Shown one piece after another: positions 17,268 to 26,689 of a DNA stretch of 64,000 nucleotides. The position numbers and the translations under genes were made by a program. How positions within the stretch are numbered: position 1 is the first letter of the stretch; each line of letters starts with the position of its first letter. The stretch is from CAVQDV01 sp963711375 (GTDB lineage Bacteria > Pseudomonadota > Gammaproteobacteria > Coxiellales > Coxiellaceae): NCBI GenBank assembly GCA_963711375.1, contig CAVQDV010000005.1, positions 1,860,001 to 1,924,000 of the forward strand, given 5' to 3'. The notes under the pieces are model-generated. The model was not told where the DNA came from and did no database searches. It saw only the letters and a program-made list of their open reading frames with translations.

Positions 17268-18274
17268 ATACCAGCACAAGAATTGCGATTCAAGCGGCGG
17301 TTGCGGTGGCTTTGGCCGTTATCGTGTCGCATCTTTTTGAGCTCAATCGCAGTTATTGGGCTATTTTGACGGCCATGGTGTTAATTTCACAGACCTGGGG
17401 CGAGAGCTTAAAAAAAGCCATCGAACGAGTGTTGATGACGATAGTCGGTGGGCTTGCAGGCACTGTTTTATTTTACCTGATTGGTGATCGCGTTTATTGG
17501 GAGTTATTTTTCCTGATAACCAGCGTTTTTTTTATGATGTATTTCTGGGATATTTCTTATCAAGTCACGGTTTTTTTTGTGACGATGTATGTCGTATTTT
17601 TATTCGCTGAGCTCAGTGGCTGGAGTCTTGGCATGTTGGCGGCGAGAGTCTACGAAACCATCATTGGTTCTGTAATTGCTATTTTTACGAGTGCTTTTGT
17701 GTATCCAGTACATGCGCGTGTCACGATTCCGAGCATGATGGCGGATTATTTATCGGAAATAAAAAAAACCGTAACGCACGTCTTTTTTGTAATTAAAAGG
17801 CATCATGAAGATACCGCTTGGCAAAAAGATCGAACACGATTGGTGAAGAAATTCAGCGAACTTCGTACCAAAGCAATGGTGAGTGGCTATGAATTAGTAT
17901 TTACGCGCTTTAATCGTCGAAAAATAAAAGTAATGATGCAAAAACTAAGAACCGTTACGCATTATTCTACGAGTTTGCTGGAGGCCGCTTCTATGGCGGC
18001 GTGTAGTCGTGCGCTTCCAGAAGTTGAGCTCGATTTGCAGCGGATTGAACACGGTTTACAAAATAATTTAAATGTTCTCATCGCGAGATATCGAGGGGAT
18101 TCTGCTGGGGAATTTTCGGCTTTGGTCGAGGAGGGGAGGCAATTGAGTGAGAAGCTTACCGATTTATATGAATCAGAACATGCCTCGCAGGCGGAGCTTT
18201 TTTATATTTATTCGTTTTGGTATTTTGCGAAGAAACTCAACGAAATAATGGGGGAGATGGAGTTCTTGGCTTAA
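17261..18274 (+). CDS. FUSC family membrane protein, C-terminal half of split transporter
   Basis: About 338 aa. FUSC module in residues about 8-150 (SYWAILTAMVLISQTWGESLKKAIERVLMT is the family's conserved loop) followed by a long helical cytoplasmic part. ATG at 17261 lies inside the stop region of the previous gene (ATGGTAA), with no separate ribosome site, so translation is likely coupled. The two products probably form one transporter. Substrate unknown. Confidence 0.75.
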   Translation: MVNTSTRIAIQAAVAVALAVIVSHLFELNRSYWAILTAMVLISQTWGESLKKAIERVLMTIVGGLAGTVLFYLIGDRVYWELFFLITSVFFMMYFWDISYQVTVFFVTMYVVFLFAELSGWSLGMLAARVYETIIGSVIAIFTSAFVYPVHARVTIPSMMADYLSEIKKTVTHVFFVIKRHHEDTAWQKDRTRLVKKFSELRTKAMVSGYELVFTRFNRRKIKVMMQKLRTVTHYSTSLLEAASMAACSRALPEVELDLQRIEHGLQNNLNVLIARYRGDSAGEFSALVEEGRQLSEKLTDLYESEHASQAELFYIYSFWYFAKKLNEIMGEMEFLA

Positions 18275-18304
18275 AAAGGGTATGGGGACAGAGAGGTTTT
18301 ACGG

Positions 18305-18310
18305 TATAAT
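18305..18310 (+). promoter_or_regulatory. -10 element of lysS promoter
   Basis: TATAAT 34 nt before the lysS start. No good -35 at 16-18 nt was seen. Confidence 0.45.
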
Positions 18311-18343
18311 CTGCCAAATTCTTAATTTAAAGAGGAAAAAAAA

Positions 18344-19828
18344 GTGACTGAAGTCGTTGAACAAGATCAGATAGCCTTACGAAGAGCAAAATTAGCGGAA
18401 ATTCGTGGGAAAGGAGTGGCTTTTCCGAATGATTTCAAGCCTAGCCATTTGGCTCTAGAGCTCAAGAATAAGTTTCAAGAGGAAACTACAGAGGCTTTGG
18501 AGAATAAGGCCTTGTCAGTGAAATTAGCAGGCCGGATGATGACTCGTCGTTTGATGGGAAAGGCGAGTTTTGCCAACTTGCAAGATCGTTCTGGGCAAAT
18601 TCAGCTTTATGTGGCTCGTGATCTTTTGCCGGATGGAGAATATGAATCTTTTCTGAATTGGGATTTGGGGGATATTTTAGCAGTTGAAGGGCTCGTTTTT
18701 AAAACGAAGACTGGGGAGCTCTCGATTAAAGTGAAGGAAATCAAGCTTCTCACAAAAGCCCTGCGGCCATTGCCTGATAAATATCATGGTCTTGTGGATC
18801 ACGAAGCTCGTTCGCGACATCGTTACTTGGATTTAATTGCGAATGAAACTTCGAGAAAATTATTTGAATGTCGTTCAAAAACCATTTCTTTGATGCGACG
18901 TTTTTTCGATGATCATCACTTTATGGAAGTGGAAACTCCCATGATGCATTCGATGGTGGGTGGCGCTAATGCAAAGCCTTTTGTCACGCATCATAATGCG
19001 CTGGATATGGAATTATTTTTGCGCATTGCACCGGAATTGTTTTTAAAACGGTTGGTGGTCGGTGGCTTTGATAGGGTTTATGAAATTAATCGCAATTTCC
19101 GGAATGAAGGTTTGTCAACGAGGCATAATCCGGAATTTACGATGGTGGAATTTTATCAAGCGTATGCCACTTACACCGATTTGATGAATTTTACCGAGGA
19201 ATTGCTCAGGTTTTTGCTTAAAAATTTATTTAATAAAACTGAGCATCTTTATCAGGGAAATACCATTGATTTTTCGAAATCCTTTGAACGTATTACCATG
19301 CAAAATGCTATTATGCGCGAATGCCCCGACATTACGGCTGAGATGTTAAGTGATGAACAAAAGGCCAGAGCTTTTGCAAAAACTCAAAATATTGCCATTC
19401 CGGATAGTGTGGGTCTCGGTAAAATACATTTTGAATTTTTCGAAAAATTTGTAGAGCGTAAATTAATTGCGCCTACTTTCGTAACGGAATTTCCAAAAGA
19501 AGTTTCACCCTTGGCGCGCAGCAATGATCAAAATCCTTTTATTACTGATCGTTTTGAATTTTATGCCGGTGGACAAGAAATTGCGAATGGATTTTCAGAA
19601 TTAAATGATGCAGAAGAGCAAGCGCTGCGTTTTCAAGAGCAAATTACCGCGCGAGAATCGGGTGATGAAGAGGCGATGAGTTTTGACGAAGATTATATTG
19701 TGGCGCTTGAACATGGCTTGCCGCCAACAGCAGGGGAGGGTATTGGTATTGATCGCCTAGTCATGTTTTTGACGGATACGCCCTCGATTCGAGATGTCAT
19801 TTTGTTCCCTTTATTGAAGCCTCGCTAA
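18344..19828 (+). CDS. lysS: Lysyl-tRNA synthetase, class II
   Basis: 494 aa. N-terminal OB-fold anticodon-binding domain (AGRMMTRRLMGKASFANLQDRSGQIQLY), then the class II catalytic core: motif 1 around FMEVETPMMH, motif 2 NRNFRNEGLSTRHNPEFTM, and motif 3 GIGIDRLVMFLTD. It charges tRNA-Lys. GTG start with AGAGG at 8 nt. In several gammaproteobacteria lysS follows prfB; here the two FUSC genes lie between them. Confidence 0.97.
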   Translation: MTEVVEQDQIALRRAKLAEIRGKGVAFPNDFKPSHLALELKNKFQEETTEALENKALSVKLAGRMMTRRLMGKASFANLQDRSGQIQLYVARDLLPDGEYESFLNWDLGDILAVEGLVFKTKTGELSIKVKEIKLLTKALRPLPDKYHGLVDHEARSRHRYLDLIANETSRKLFECRSKTISLMRRFFDDHHFMEVETPMMHSMVGGANAKPFVTHHNALDMELFLRIAPELFLKRLVVGGFDRVYEINRNFRNEGLSTRHNPEFTMVEFYQAYATYTDLMNFTEELLRFLLKNLFNKTEHLYQGNTIDFSKSFERITMQNAIMRECPDITAEMLSDEQKARAFAKTQNIAIPDSVGLGKIHFEFFEKFVERKLIAPTFVTEFPKEVSPLARSNDQNPFITDRFEFYAGGQEIANGFSELNDAEEQALRFQEQITARESGDEEAMSFDEDYIVALEHGLPPTAGEGIGIDRLVMFLTDTPSIRDVILFPLLKPR

Positions 19829-19840
19829 AGAAAATAAAAA

Positions 19841-19862
19841 TCCCCGTGCTTAAAAGCCCGGG
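19841..19862 (-). terminator. Rho-independent terminator for the 19893-20384 gene
   Basis: Stem CCCCG/CGGGG plus a GC/GC pair, six-base loop. On the minus strand it is followed by ATTTTTATTTTC, so it reads as a terminator in that direction; it may also end lysS. Confidence 0.65.
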
Positions 19863-19892
19863 GTATCCTTAGTAAGGTTCTCTGGCTGGATT

Positions 19893-20384
19893 TTACTCGG
19901 TAGTTTTGTTCGCAGAGATCGTGAAATTCACAGACTCAGTTTTACTTTTCTGATCATCAACATAAAAATCGACATGATAAGTTCCTGTCGGCCAATCTTT
20001 ATTTGGCTTTGTGATGAGAAAATCAAAAGTGAGCTTTTCACCGGCTTTAGTTCCCTCAGGAACATCTACTTTTTTGCTGAGAATTTTATAATTATCAGGG
20101 GCGACTTTGTGCGTGTCTGCCGCTATCCACTCGGCCGTTAGGGATTGTCCTTTATTAAGATCACTCGATGTGCAAATCGCATAAATGATGGGAGTAGTAG
20201 TAATAAAGGTATCTTTGGACTCGCCGGGTTTTTTATCCTGAGACATCTGATCTGTCAGAAAACAATCTAATTTTACGGTTTTTTGAGCGGTTGCCGCTTC
20301 ATTTTCAGCATAACTTAGATTTATAATGCTAGTAGAAGCGAGAATAGCAAGAGCAATAGCGCTTTTTTTCAATAGACTTTCCAT
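19893..20384 (-). CDS. Secreted protein of unknown function
   Basis: 163 aa. Signal peptide ending at LSYA/ENE (about residue 26). The mature part is beta-rich, with a pattern like an immunoglobulin-type sandwich (GEKLTFDFLITKPNKDWPTGTYHVDFYVDDQ) and two Cys (CFL and AICTS) that could pair in the periplasm. No enzyme motif. GAGAAAAAG ribosome site. I do not recognise a named family. Confidence 0.6.
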   Translation of the reverse strand: MESLLKKSAIALAILASTSIINLSYAENEAATAQKTVKLDCFLTDQMSQDKKPGESKDTFITTTPIIYAICTSSDLNKGQSLTAEWIAADTHKVAPDNYKILSKKVDVPEGTKAGEKLTFDFLITKPNKDWPTGTYHVDFYVDDQKSKTESVNFTISANKTTE

Positions 20385-20522
20385 ATCTTTTTCTCCTGGT
20401 TCACCCGCGCATATGGGGGGCTTCTTATTCTAATTCAAATGGAATTTTTTCGCAAAGGCTGATTAGGAATATGCCTACCTAAAAATCATTATTGGAATCT
20501 ATGCGGGTTTTGTAGTGCACTT

Positions 20523-21248
20523 TCATAAGTAGATTGGTTTCTGATGCGCGCAAACAAGTGTTTCTTGTATAGCCAGAGCTTTGTCTTGAAGCACGGCTAG
20601 AAATTTATTTTCGCTGCCCTTGGGGGAACAAATAATTCCTAGCGTTTCTTGCTGAGAGTTTTGAAACGCATCACCGGGTGCATGTGTTTCAGTGCAGTTC
20701 AGCGTAATGCGGTGTAAATGTCTTTTTAATTGGCCGAGATGCTCCGTTCTGGCAACCACTTCCTGACCTAAAAAACAGCCTTTTGTGAAACTCACACCAC
20801 CATGTTTTTGCCAATCCAGCATCTGTGGGGTAAAAAGCCCCGATGTTTTTGGCTCGATGAAAGCTAAACCCAAATTAATACAGGCATCGTTAAATGCATT
20901 CTGGGAGGAAAGTGCAGTGGCTAATGTGGGGTTAATCGCCTGAAAAGCTTTTTCGATAATAGTCGAATCTTTAGTCTCAGTGAGACTGACCTTAGAAAAC
21001 AAGGCATATTTTTTAAAATGGGTGAGGAGCAGTTTGCTTATGCTGCTGGGTACAAGCAAATAATAATGTGGTGGGGTAAAATAAATAAGGCCATTTGCAA
21101 GCACTCGTCCCTTACGATCGCAGCAGGCCATGAAGGAGGCCGAATCTGGCTGTATCGCGAGCACATCACATGTTAATTGACCTTGCAAAAAGGTGGCTGA
21201 GTCATTCCCTGCAATTTGGATAAGTGAAAGGTAATTCATCGGGATCAT
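20523..21248 (-). CDS. ygfZ: tRNA-modifying/folate-binding protein YgfZ
   Basis: 241 aa, GcvT-like fold. The YgfZ signature K-G-C-F-x-G-Q-E is present (FTKGCFLGQEVVARTEHLG), including the conserved Cys. YgfZ binds tetrahydrofolate and helps keep iron-sulphur enzymes such as MiaB working. Slightly shorter than the E. coli protein (about 326 aa), as in other Legionellales. It is divergent from tex. Confidence 0.85.
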   Translation of the reverse strand: MIPMNYLSLIQIAGNDSATFLQGQLTCDVLAIQPDSASFMACCDRKGRVLANGLIYFTPPHYYLLVPSSISKLLLTHFKKYALFSKVSLTETKDSTIIEKAFQAINPTLATALSSQNAFNDACINLGLAFIEPKTSGLFTPQMLDWQKHGGVSFTKGCFLGQEVVARTEHLGQLKRHLHRITLNCTETHAPGDAFQNSQQETLGIICSPKGSENKFLAVLQDKALAIQETLVCAHQKPIYL

Positions 21249-21385
21249 TGTAAAGCCTTAAAGCATTTTTGGCAATTATACTGCACTAAGCACAGGAATT
21301 CTGCTCTAATTGGTTGCCTCTGTTTCCTATTGATGGTAAAACTTTATTTGTAGTAATTTGATCGATTTTTGTAAGGGAATGAATC

Positions 21386-23641
21386 ATGAATGTTTTACAA
21401 ACTATTGCCGATGAGCTCAAGGTTCGATTGAGTCAAGTGGAAGCTACGGTAAATTTATTGGATGAGGGGTCTACTGTTCCCTTTATTGCGCGTTATCGAA
21501 AAGAAGCGACGGGAAATTTGGATGATACACAGCTGCGGAATTTGGAAGAACGCCTTACCTATTTGCGGGAATTAGAAGCTCGACGCGAAACGATTTTATC
21601 TTCCATCGAATCGCAAGGGAAACTCACCGATACCTTAAAATCTGAAATTTTAAGCGCAGATAATAAAGCACGTCTTGAAGATTTATATTTGCCTTATAAA
21701 CCCAAACGTCGAACTAAAGCTCAAATAGCTCGCGAAGCTGGCCTAGAACCTTTAGCGACGGAATTATTAAAAGATCCAACGCAAGAGCCGAAAGTGCTGG
21801 CAGAAAAATTCTTAAATGCCGAGCATAATATTAATACGGTAGAGGAGGCTCTCGAAGGGGCTAAACAAATTTTGATGGAGCAATTTTCCGAAGAAGCGGA
21901 TTTATTAAAAGAATTACGCGAAAAAGTCTGGTCACAGGGGCTTTTAACGAGTCATGTTCTTAAAGATAAAGAAGAGGCTGGCGCTAAATTTAAGGATTAT
22001 TTTGCCTATCAAGAACCACTTAATCGAGTACCCTCACATCGGGCTTTAGCTGTTTTTCGGGGACAAAACGAGAGTTTTTTAAGCGCTAACATTACTTTTC
22101 TTGATGAGAATGTTGAAAAAACCTATATTGACCGAATAGCCAGTTATTTTTCGGTTCAACATCGTCGTCGTCCTGCGGATGATTTTTTATGGAATGCGGT
22201 TGAGATGACGTGGAAAGTGAAATTAAAATTAAAAATCGAATTGGATTTAATGCTTCAATTACGAGAAATGGCTGAGGCAGAAGCGATTAAGGTCTTTAAA
22301 GAAAATATGAAAAATTTGCTGATGGCTGCACCTGCGGGTGCCCGCGTAACGATGGGCCTAGATCCCGGTTTTCGCACGGGCGTAAAAGTAGTCGTGGTCG
22401 ACGAAACTGGAAAATTACTTGCGCATACAGTAATTTTTCCACATGCGCCACAAGATCGTTGGGATGAAGCTCTCAATAATTTAGCGAAATTAGTCGAGCA
22501 TTTTAAGGTGACTTTAATCAGTATTGGAAATGGAACAGCGTCTCGTGAAACGGATCGATTGGCGATTGAGTTAATTAAAAAATTTCCAAAATCGGGTCTC
22601 ACCAAAATAGTGGTCTCTGAGGCGGGAGCTTCCGTTTATTCAGCCTCTGAATTAGCGGCAAAAGAATTTCCCGATCTCGATGTGAGTTATCGCGGTGCCG
22701 TTTCGATTGCTCGTCGTTTGCAAGATCCCCTTGCTGAGCTTGTAAAAATAGATCCGAAATCCATCGGCGTAGGCCAATATCAGCATGATGTGAATCAATC
22801 GAAATTAGGCCAAAGTTTAAATGCAGTTTTAGAAGATTGCGTCAATGCTGTAGGTGCTGATGTGAATACCGCCTCTGTACCTTTATTGAAAAGTATTGCG
22901 GGTTTAAATGAAACGGTGGCGAAAAATATCGTGTCGTATCGTGAGGCCAATGGCGCATTTGTTAGCCGAGCAGCAATTAAAAAAGTCCCTCGTTTAGGGG
23001 ATAAAACTTTCGAACAGGCCATTGGTTTTTTGCGAATTATTGGCGGAAAAAATCCTCTGGACAGTTCGGCCGTTCATCCGGAAGCGTATCCTGTCGTTTC
23101 CGAAATTGAGAAAAAATCGGGTCTTTCGATTAAGCAACTTATTGGTAATCAAACGGCGATAAATGATTTAAATCCCAGCGATTTTGTGAATGAGCAATTT
23201 GGTTTACCTACCGTGCGCGATATTTTTAAAGAATTAGCAAAGCCAGGTCGCGATCCGCGCCCAGAATTTAAAACGGCACAATTTCACGAAGGAGTGGAAA
23301 ATCTTTCCGATTTAAAACCCGGGATGAGTTTAGAGGGTGTCGTGACCAATGTAACGAAATTCGGCGCCTTTGTTGATATTGGCGTTCATCAAGACGGCTT
23401 GGTTCATGTTTCCCATTTGGCAAATCATTTTGTCACCGATCCGGGTGAAGTCGTAAAAGTAGGCCAAATTGTAAAAGTAAAAGTGCTCGAAATTGATATT
23501 CCAAGAAAACGAATTCAATTAACGATGCGTGACGAAGCGCGCCAGGGAAAACCAAAACCAGCGCCAGTTCAGAAAAAACAAGAATCCCGCCCAGAAAATG
23601 CTCTTAGCAATGCTTTAGCCAACGCTCTCAAACGGAAATAA
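21386..23641 (+). CDS. tex: Tex family RNA-binding transcription accessory protein
   Basis: 751 aa, normal length. Order: N-terminal Tex helical domain (VPFIARYRKEATGNLDDTQLR), YqgF/RNase H-like domain (about 325-450: GLDPGFRTGVKVVVVD), helix-hairpin-helix region (VGQYQHDVNQSKL... SIAGLNETVAKNIVSYREANG), and a C-terminal S1 RNA-binding domain (LEGVVTNVTKFGAFVDIGVHQDGLVHVS). Bacterial relative of eukaryotic Spt6. Ribosome site AAGGGA. A single gene. Confidence 0.95.
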   Translation: MNVLQTIADELKVRLSQVEATVNLLDEGSTVPFIARYRKEATGNLDDTQLRNLEERLTYLRELEARRETILSSIESQGKLTDTLKSEILSADNKARLEDLYLPYKPKRRTKAQIAREAGLEPLATELLKDPTQEPKVLAEKFLNAEHNINTVEEALEGAKQILMEQFSEEADLLKELREKVWSQGLLTSHVLKDKEEAGAKFKDYFAYQEPLNRVPSHRALAVFRGQNESFLSANITFLDENVEKTYIDRIASYFSVQHRRRPADDFLWNAVEMTWKVKLKLKIELDLMLQLREMAEAEAIKVFKENMKNLLMAAPAGARVTMGLDPGFRTGVKVVVVDETGKLLAHTVIFPHAPQDRWDEALNNLAKLVEHFKVTLISIGNGTASRETDRLAIELIKKFPKSGLTKIVVSEAGASVYSASELAAKEFPDLDVSYRGAVSIARRLQDPLAELVKIDPKSIGVGQYQHDVNQSKLGQSLNAVLEDCVNAVGADVNTASVPLLKSIAGLNETVAKNIVSYREANGAFVSRAAIKKVPRLGDKTFEQAIGFLRIIGGKNPLDSSAVHPEAYPVVSEIEKKSGLSIKQLIGNQTAINDLNPSDFVNEQFGLPTVRDIFKELAKPGRDPRPEFKTAQFHEGVENLSDLKPGMSLEGVVTNVTKFGAFVDIGVHQDGLVHVSHLANHFVTDPGEVVKVGQIVKVKVLEIDIPRKRIQLTMRDEARQGKPKPAPVQKKQESRPENALSNALANALKRK

Positions 23642-23663
23642 ATGAGAGGAGAGGGGACTAAAA

Positions 23664-23739
23664 GAATGTGATAATGAATGTGATAATATGGCATTAAATG
23701 TGATAATGAATGTGATAATACGACGCTGAATGTGGTAAA
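23664..23739 (+). repeat. Tandem AATGTGATAAT repeats
   Basis: AATGTGATAAT begins at 23665, 23677, 23697 and 23709, with a degenerate AATGTGGTAA at 23729. Starts are 12, 20, 12 and 20 nt apart, so the block is a 32-bp unit present twice plus part of a third. It lies just upstream of a small broken frame and looks like repeated protein-binding sites. Confidence 0.6.
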
Positions 23740-23764
23740 ATACCTCTAAAGTGAGGTGTTCAAC

Positions 23765-23887
23765 ATGTTTTCCTTAACCGAAGAGTATTTTAGAAGTTAT
23801 TGATAATCTTCCAGTAGAGTTTGGTATTGGAGAAATCATTCGCCATATTTTAGAAGCCTTGCGAAAAGAAGGGAAATTAAAACGGTA
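23765..23887 (+). pseudogene. Small broken gene, helix-turn-helix-like C-terminus
   Basis: An ATG frame (MFSLTEEYFRSY) stops at once, while another frame continues as ILEVIDNLPVEFGIGEIIRH then ILEALRKEGKLKR, like the end of a winged-helix domain. One frameshift would join them into about 40 aa. It overlaps the 3' end of algC by 11 nt. Low confidence that it was ever a complete gene. Confidence 0.25.
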
Positions 23888-25277
23888 AAGATAATGTTGG
23901 ATCGATTTTTAATAATTGCTCACGAAAAAGGGTTTTTAATTTTTCGAGATTTCCTTCTGTGTCGGCCTCAAAGCGTAAGGTTAAATAGGGTGAAGTATTA
24001 GAGGTTCGTACTAAGCCCCAGCCATAGGGAAATTCCAGGCGCAAACCATCGATTGTGATTTTTTCAGCTTCACCAAAATCGGCTTCTGTTAATAATTTTT
24101 TCATAAAATCCGCTTTGCGTTCTTCAGACATCGCTAATTTTAATTCGGGTGTATTCACGCTGTTGGGCAATTCATGGAAAAGTTCATCAGCGCTTTTTCC
24201 AGAATTGGCAAGCACTTGTAAAATGCGGCTTGCAACATGCATGCCATCATCAAAGCCATACCAATTTTCTTTGAAAAAAATATGGCCACTCATTTCGCCC
24301 GCTAAAGGCGCGCCTAATTCCTGCATTTTTGCTTTTAAAAGCGAGTGCCCGGTTCTCGACATCACAGGTCTTCCGCCATGCTCACGAATCATAATAGCTA
24401 AATTTCGGGTGCATTTTACATCAAAAACAATTTGTGCATTTTTATTTCGGGAGAGCACATCGATAGCGAGTAACATTAATTGCCGGTCGGGCCAAATAAT
24501 TTCACCGGTGTTTGTAACAAGACCCAATCGATCGGCATCACCGTCAAAAGCGAGGCCAATATCGGCTTGATGAGTTTTTACCGCATCGATAATGTCGACC
24601 AGATTTTCTGGCACGGTGGGATCTGGATGATGATTGGGAAAATGTCCATCCAAAGTGCAATACAATTGAACCACTTCGCAACCCAAAGTTTCAAATAATC
24701 GCGGTGCAATTTCGGAGGCCGCACCATTTCCGCAATCGATAACTACCTTTAATTTTCGAGGTAAATGAACGCGCTCAGAAATAGCAGAAATATAATCATC
24801 GATAATATTCGTTTCAATAATGGATCCCTTGCCTTTACGAAAGTTTTTCGCTTCTATGCGAGAATACAAGGCTTGAATCGCTGTGGAAGTGAGTGTATTT
24901 TTTGCTAAAACAATTTTAAAACCATTATGATTCCAGGGATTATGACTCGCAGTTATCATGACGCCACAATCCGTGGATAAAAAATGTGTCGCAAAATACA
25001 GCACGGGAGTGGCGACAGTTCCGATATCAATGACATCACAACCCGTTTCCATAATTCCCTGAATTAAGGCTTTTTTGAGAGCTGGGCCAGACAAGCGCCC
25101 ATCGCGACCCACTGTCACCGTTTTACGCCCTTTTTCCAGCACTTCTGTGCCAATCGCCAAACCAATGGAATAGGCTAAATTTGGGGTAATTCCGGATTCA
25201 TCAGCTTCGCCACGAATATCGTATAAACGAAAAACATGGTGCGCTAAATTTTTTGGAACGCAATATTGATCCGACAT
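23877..25277 (-). CDS. algC: Phosphomannomutase/phosphoglucomutase
   Basis: 466 aa of the alpha-D-phosphohexomutase family. Phosphoserine loop MITASHNPWNHNG, metal-binding DGDADRLG, sugar-binding GEMSGHIFF and C-terminal phosphate-binding RTSNTSPYLTLRFE are all present. It interconverts hexose 6- and 1-phosphates for LPS and polysaccharide precursors. The ATG at 25277 (AGGAAAAG upstream) gives the family start FRLYDIRGEA close to the N-terminus; a longer reading from 25406 would run into dut. It lies 1 nt after dut, as in many gammaproteobacteria. Confidence 0.93.
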   Translation of the reverse strand: MSDQYCVPKNLAHHVFRLYDIRGEADESGITPNLAYSIGLAIGTEVLEKGRKTVTVGRDGRLSGPALKKALIQGIMETGCDVIDIGTVATPVLYFATHFLSTDCGVMITASHNPWNHNGFKIVLAKNTLTSTAIQALYSRIEAKNFRKGKGSIIETNIIDDYISAISERVHLPRKLKVVIDCGNGAASEIAPRLFETLGCEVVQLYCTLDGHFPNHHPDPTVPENLVDIIDAVKTHQADIGLAFDGDADRLGLVTNTGEIIWPDRQLMLLAIDVLSRNKNAQIVFDVKCTRNLAIMIREHGGRPVMSRTGHSLLKAKMQELGAPLAGEMSGHIFFKENWYGFDDGMHVASRILQVLANSGKSADELFHELPNSVNTPELKLAMSEERKADFMKKLLTEADFGEAEKITIDGLRLEFPYGWGLVRTSNTSPYLTLRFEADTEGNLEKLKTLFREQLLKIDPTLSLPF

Positions 25278-25278
25278 T

Positions 25279-25737
25279 TTAATCTTTTCCTGAACTTCCA
25301 AATCCACCGTCAGCACGTTCTGTCTCCTGAAATTCTTTAACGATTTGAAAATGCGCCCGGATAATGGGCACAAAAACGAGTTGAGCCATGCGCTCGCCTG
25401 GCTCAATGGTATAGGCTTTTTGTCCGCGATTCCAGCAAGAAACCATTAAGGGCCCCTGATAATCCGCATCAATCAAACCCACTAAATTACCAAGCACGAT
25501 TCCGTGTTTATGGCCTAAGCCTGAACGAGGCAAAATGGTGGCCGCGATATTCGGATTATCGATGTGAATCGCGATGCCGGTAGGAATGAGATGAGTTTCG
25601 CCTGGAAGGAGGGTAATGGCTTTATCCATGCAGGCTCTCAAATCCAAACCAGCCGACTCAGCTGTAGCATACTCCGGTAAAGGAAATTCCCTGCCAATGC
25701 GTGGATCTATAATCTTTAATTTAACGGGTATCGACAT
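25279..25737 (-). CDS. dut: dUTP diphosphatase
   Basis: 152 aa, trimeric dUTPase. All five motifs are seen: AGLDLRA, PRSGLGHKHG, GLIDADYQGPL, GERMAQLVF and the C-terminal GGFGSSG. It removes dUTP and supplies dUMP for thymidylate. GGAAG ribosome site. Operon dut-algC, divergent from radC across a palindrome at 25832. Confidence 0.97.
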   Translation of the reverse strand: MSIPVKLKIIDPRIGREFPLPEYATAESAGLDLRACMDKAITLLPGETHLIPTGIAIHIDNPNIAATILPRSGLGHKHGIVLGNLVGLIDADYQGPLMVSCWNRGQKAYTIEPGERMAQLVFVPIIRAHFQIVKEFQETERADGGFGSSGKD

Positions 25738-25831
25738 GAGGGCTTCCTTTTATACGTGTAGGGGAAAGACTACCTTTTTTTTGCCGAAATGGGAAGTTTG
25801 TAGGTTGCTCCCATTCTATTTTTATTTTTGT

Positions 25832-25858
25832 AGCAATTCCTGCTTTAGCGGAATTGCT
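25832..25858. repeat. Dispersed palindrome, copy 2
   Basis: Arms AGCAATTCC-GCT and AGCGGAATTGCT; same core as copy 1 with two changes. It lies between divergent dut and radC, so it cannot be just a terminator here. Confidence 0.7.
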
Positions 25859-25948
25859 GAGAAAAAGTTACGTTTAAGCAGATTTTGGACAGGCTATTAA
25901 AAACCCTAAAGAACTTCTGCTCAGATCAATTTGAATTATACTGTTCTT

Positions 25949-26620
25949 ATGTCTATTTTTCAGTGGCCTAAACATGAGAGACCTCGGGAAAAATTGTTGG
26001 CTCATGGGGCTGAGTTTTTGTCGAATGCTGAATTGCTCGCGATTTTATTTAGCTCTGGCACGGCGAAAAAATCGGCGATGGATCTCGCCCGAGATTTGCT
26101 GTCGCGCTTTCAAAATTTGCGTGGGATATTTCGTGCAGATTTTAGCGCTTTGAAATTGGAGCATGGCATAGGAAAGGCGAAATATTGCCTGATTAAAGCT
26201 TCTCAGGAATTAGGGCGGCGAATGTTGCTGGAAAACTTGCAGGAAAAGCCGCTCATAAAATCTTTTGACGATATTCGGCTTTATCTGCAAGCCATTTTAC
26301 GCGATTTAAGTCAGGAGGTTTTTGCTTGTGTGTTTTTAGATAATGCTTTAAGAGTAATTCAAGTGGAGAAATTATTTTTTGGGACCATTAATCAGGCGAC
26401 GATTCATCCTCGTGAAGTGCTTAAGCGGGCTTTAGCACATAATGCTGCGGCCTTGATTGTTGCGCATAATCATCCTTCTGGGGTTCCAAAGCCTAGTCGT
26501 GCGGATCGGGAAATTACTGAAGTCTTAAGAAATGCGCTGGCTTTAATTGATATTCGGCTTTTGGATCACATTATTATTGGGGATAATGAGTGGGTTTCTT
26601 TGGGGGAGGGATTAATTTGA
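25949..26620 (+). CDS. radC: RadC family protein (JAB-domain)
   Basis: 223 aa. N-terminal helix-hairpin-helix (EHGIGKAKYCLIKA-like) and a JAB/MPN metalloprotease-like domain with AHNHPSGVPKPSRADREIT (His-x-His... Asp zinc site). Role in DNA repair is disputed. I take the ATG at 25949 (MSIFQWPKHERPREKLL), the family's usual N-terminus; the TTG at 25931 adds nothing. Confidence 0.9.
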   Translation: MSIFQWPKHERPREKLLAHGAEFLSNAELLAILFSSGTAKKSAMDLARDLLSRFQNLRGIFRADFSALKLEHGIGKAKYCLIKASQELGRRMLLENLQEKPLIKSFDDIRLYLQAILRDLSQEVFACVFLDNALRVIQVEKLFFGTINQATIHPREVLKRALAHNAAALIVAHNHPSGVPKPSRADREITEVLRNALALIDIRLLDHIIIGDNEWVSLGEGLI

Positions 26621-26648
26621 TTCCCTCTCCCGCAAGGGGAGAGGGAAT
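26620..26648 (+). terminator. GC-rich hairpin after radC
   Basis: Perfect arms ATTCCCTCTCCC and GGGAGAGGGAAT, starting at the radC stop codon. This CCCTCTCC-type palindrome is a common repeat in proteobacteria; another copy is at 61804. Confidence 0.65.
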
Positions 26649-26689
26649 AAGAATACCTTGGTCTTCTCATGCGAGGGGAGAGGAAAATA

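Noticed and set aside
23664..23739. Tandem repeats as a CRISPR array
   Set aside because: Units are only 11-12 nt with 12/20-nt periods, there are no unique spacers of CRISPR length and no cas genes nearby.
24055..24570. 171-aa plus-strand frame
   Set aside because: Antisense shadow of algC, whose motifs are complete.
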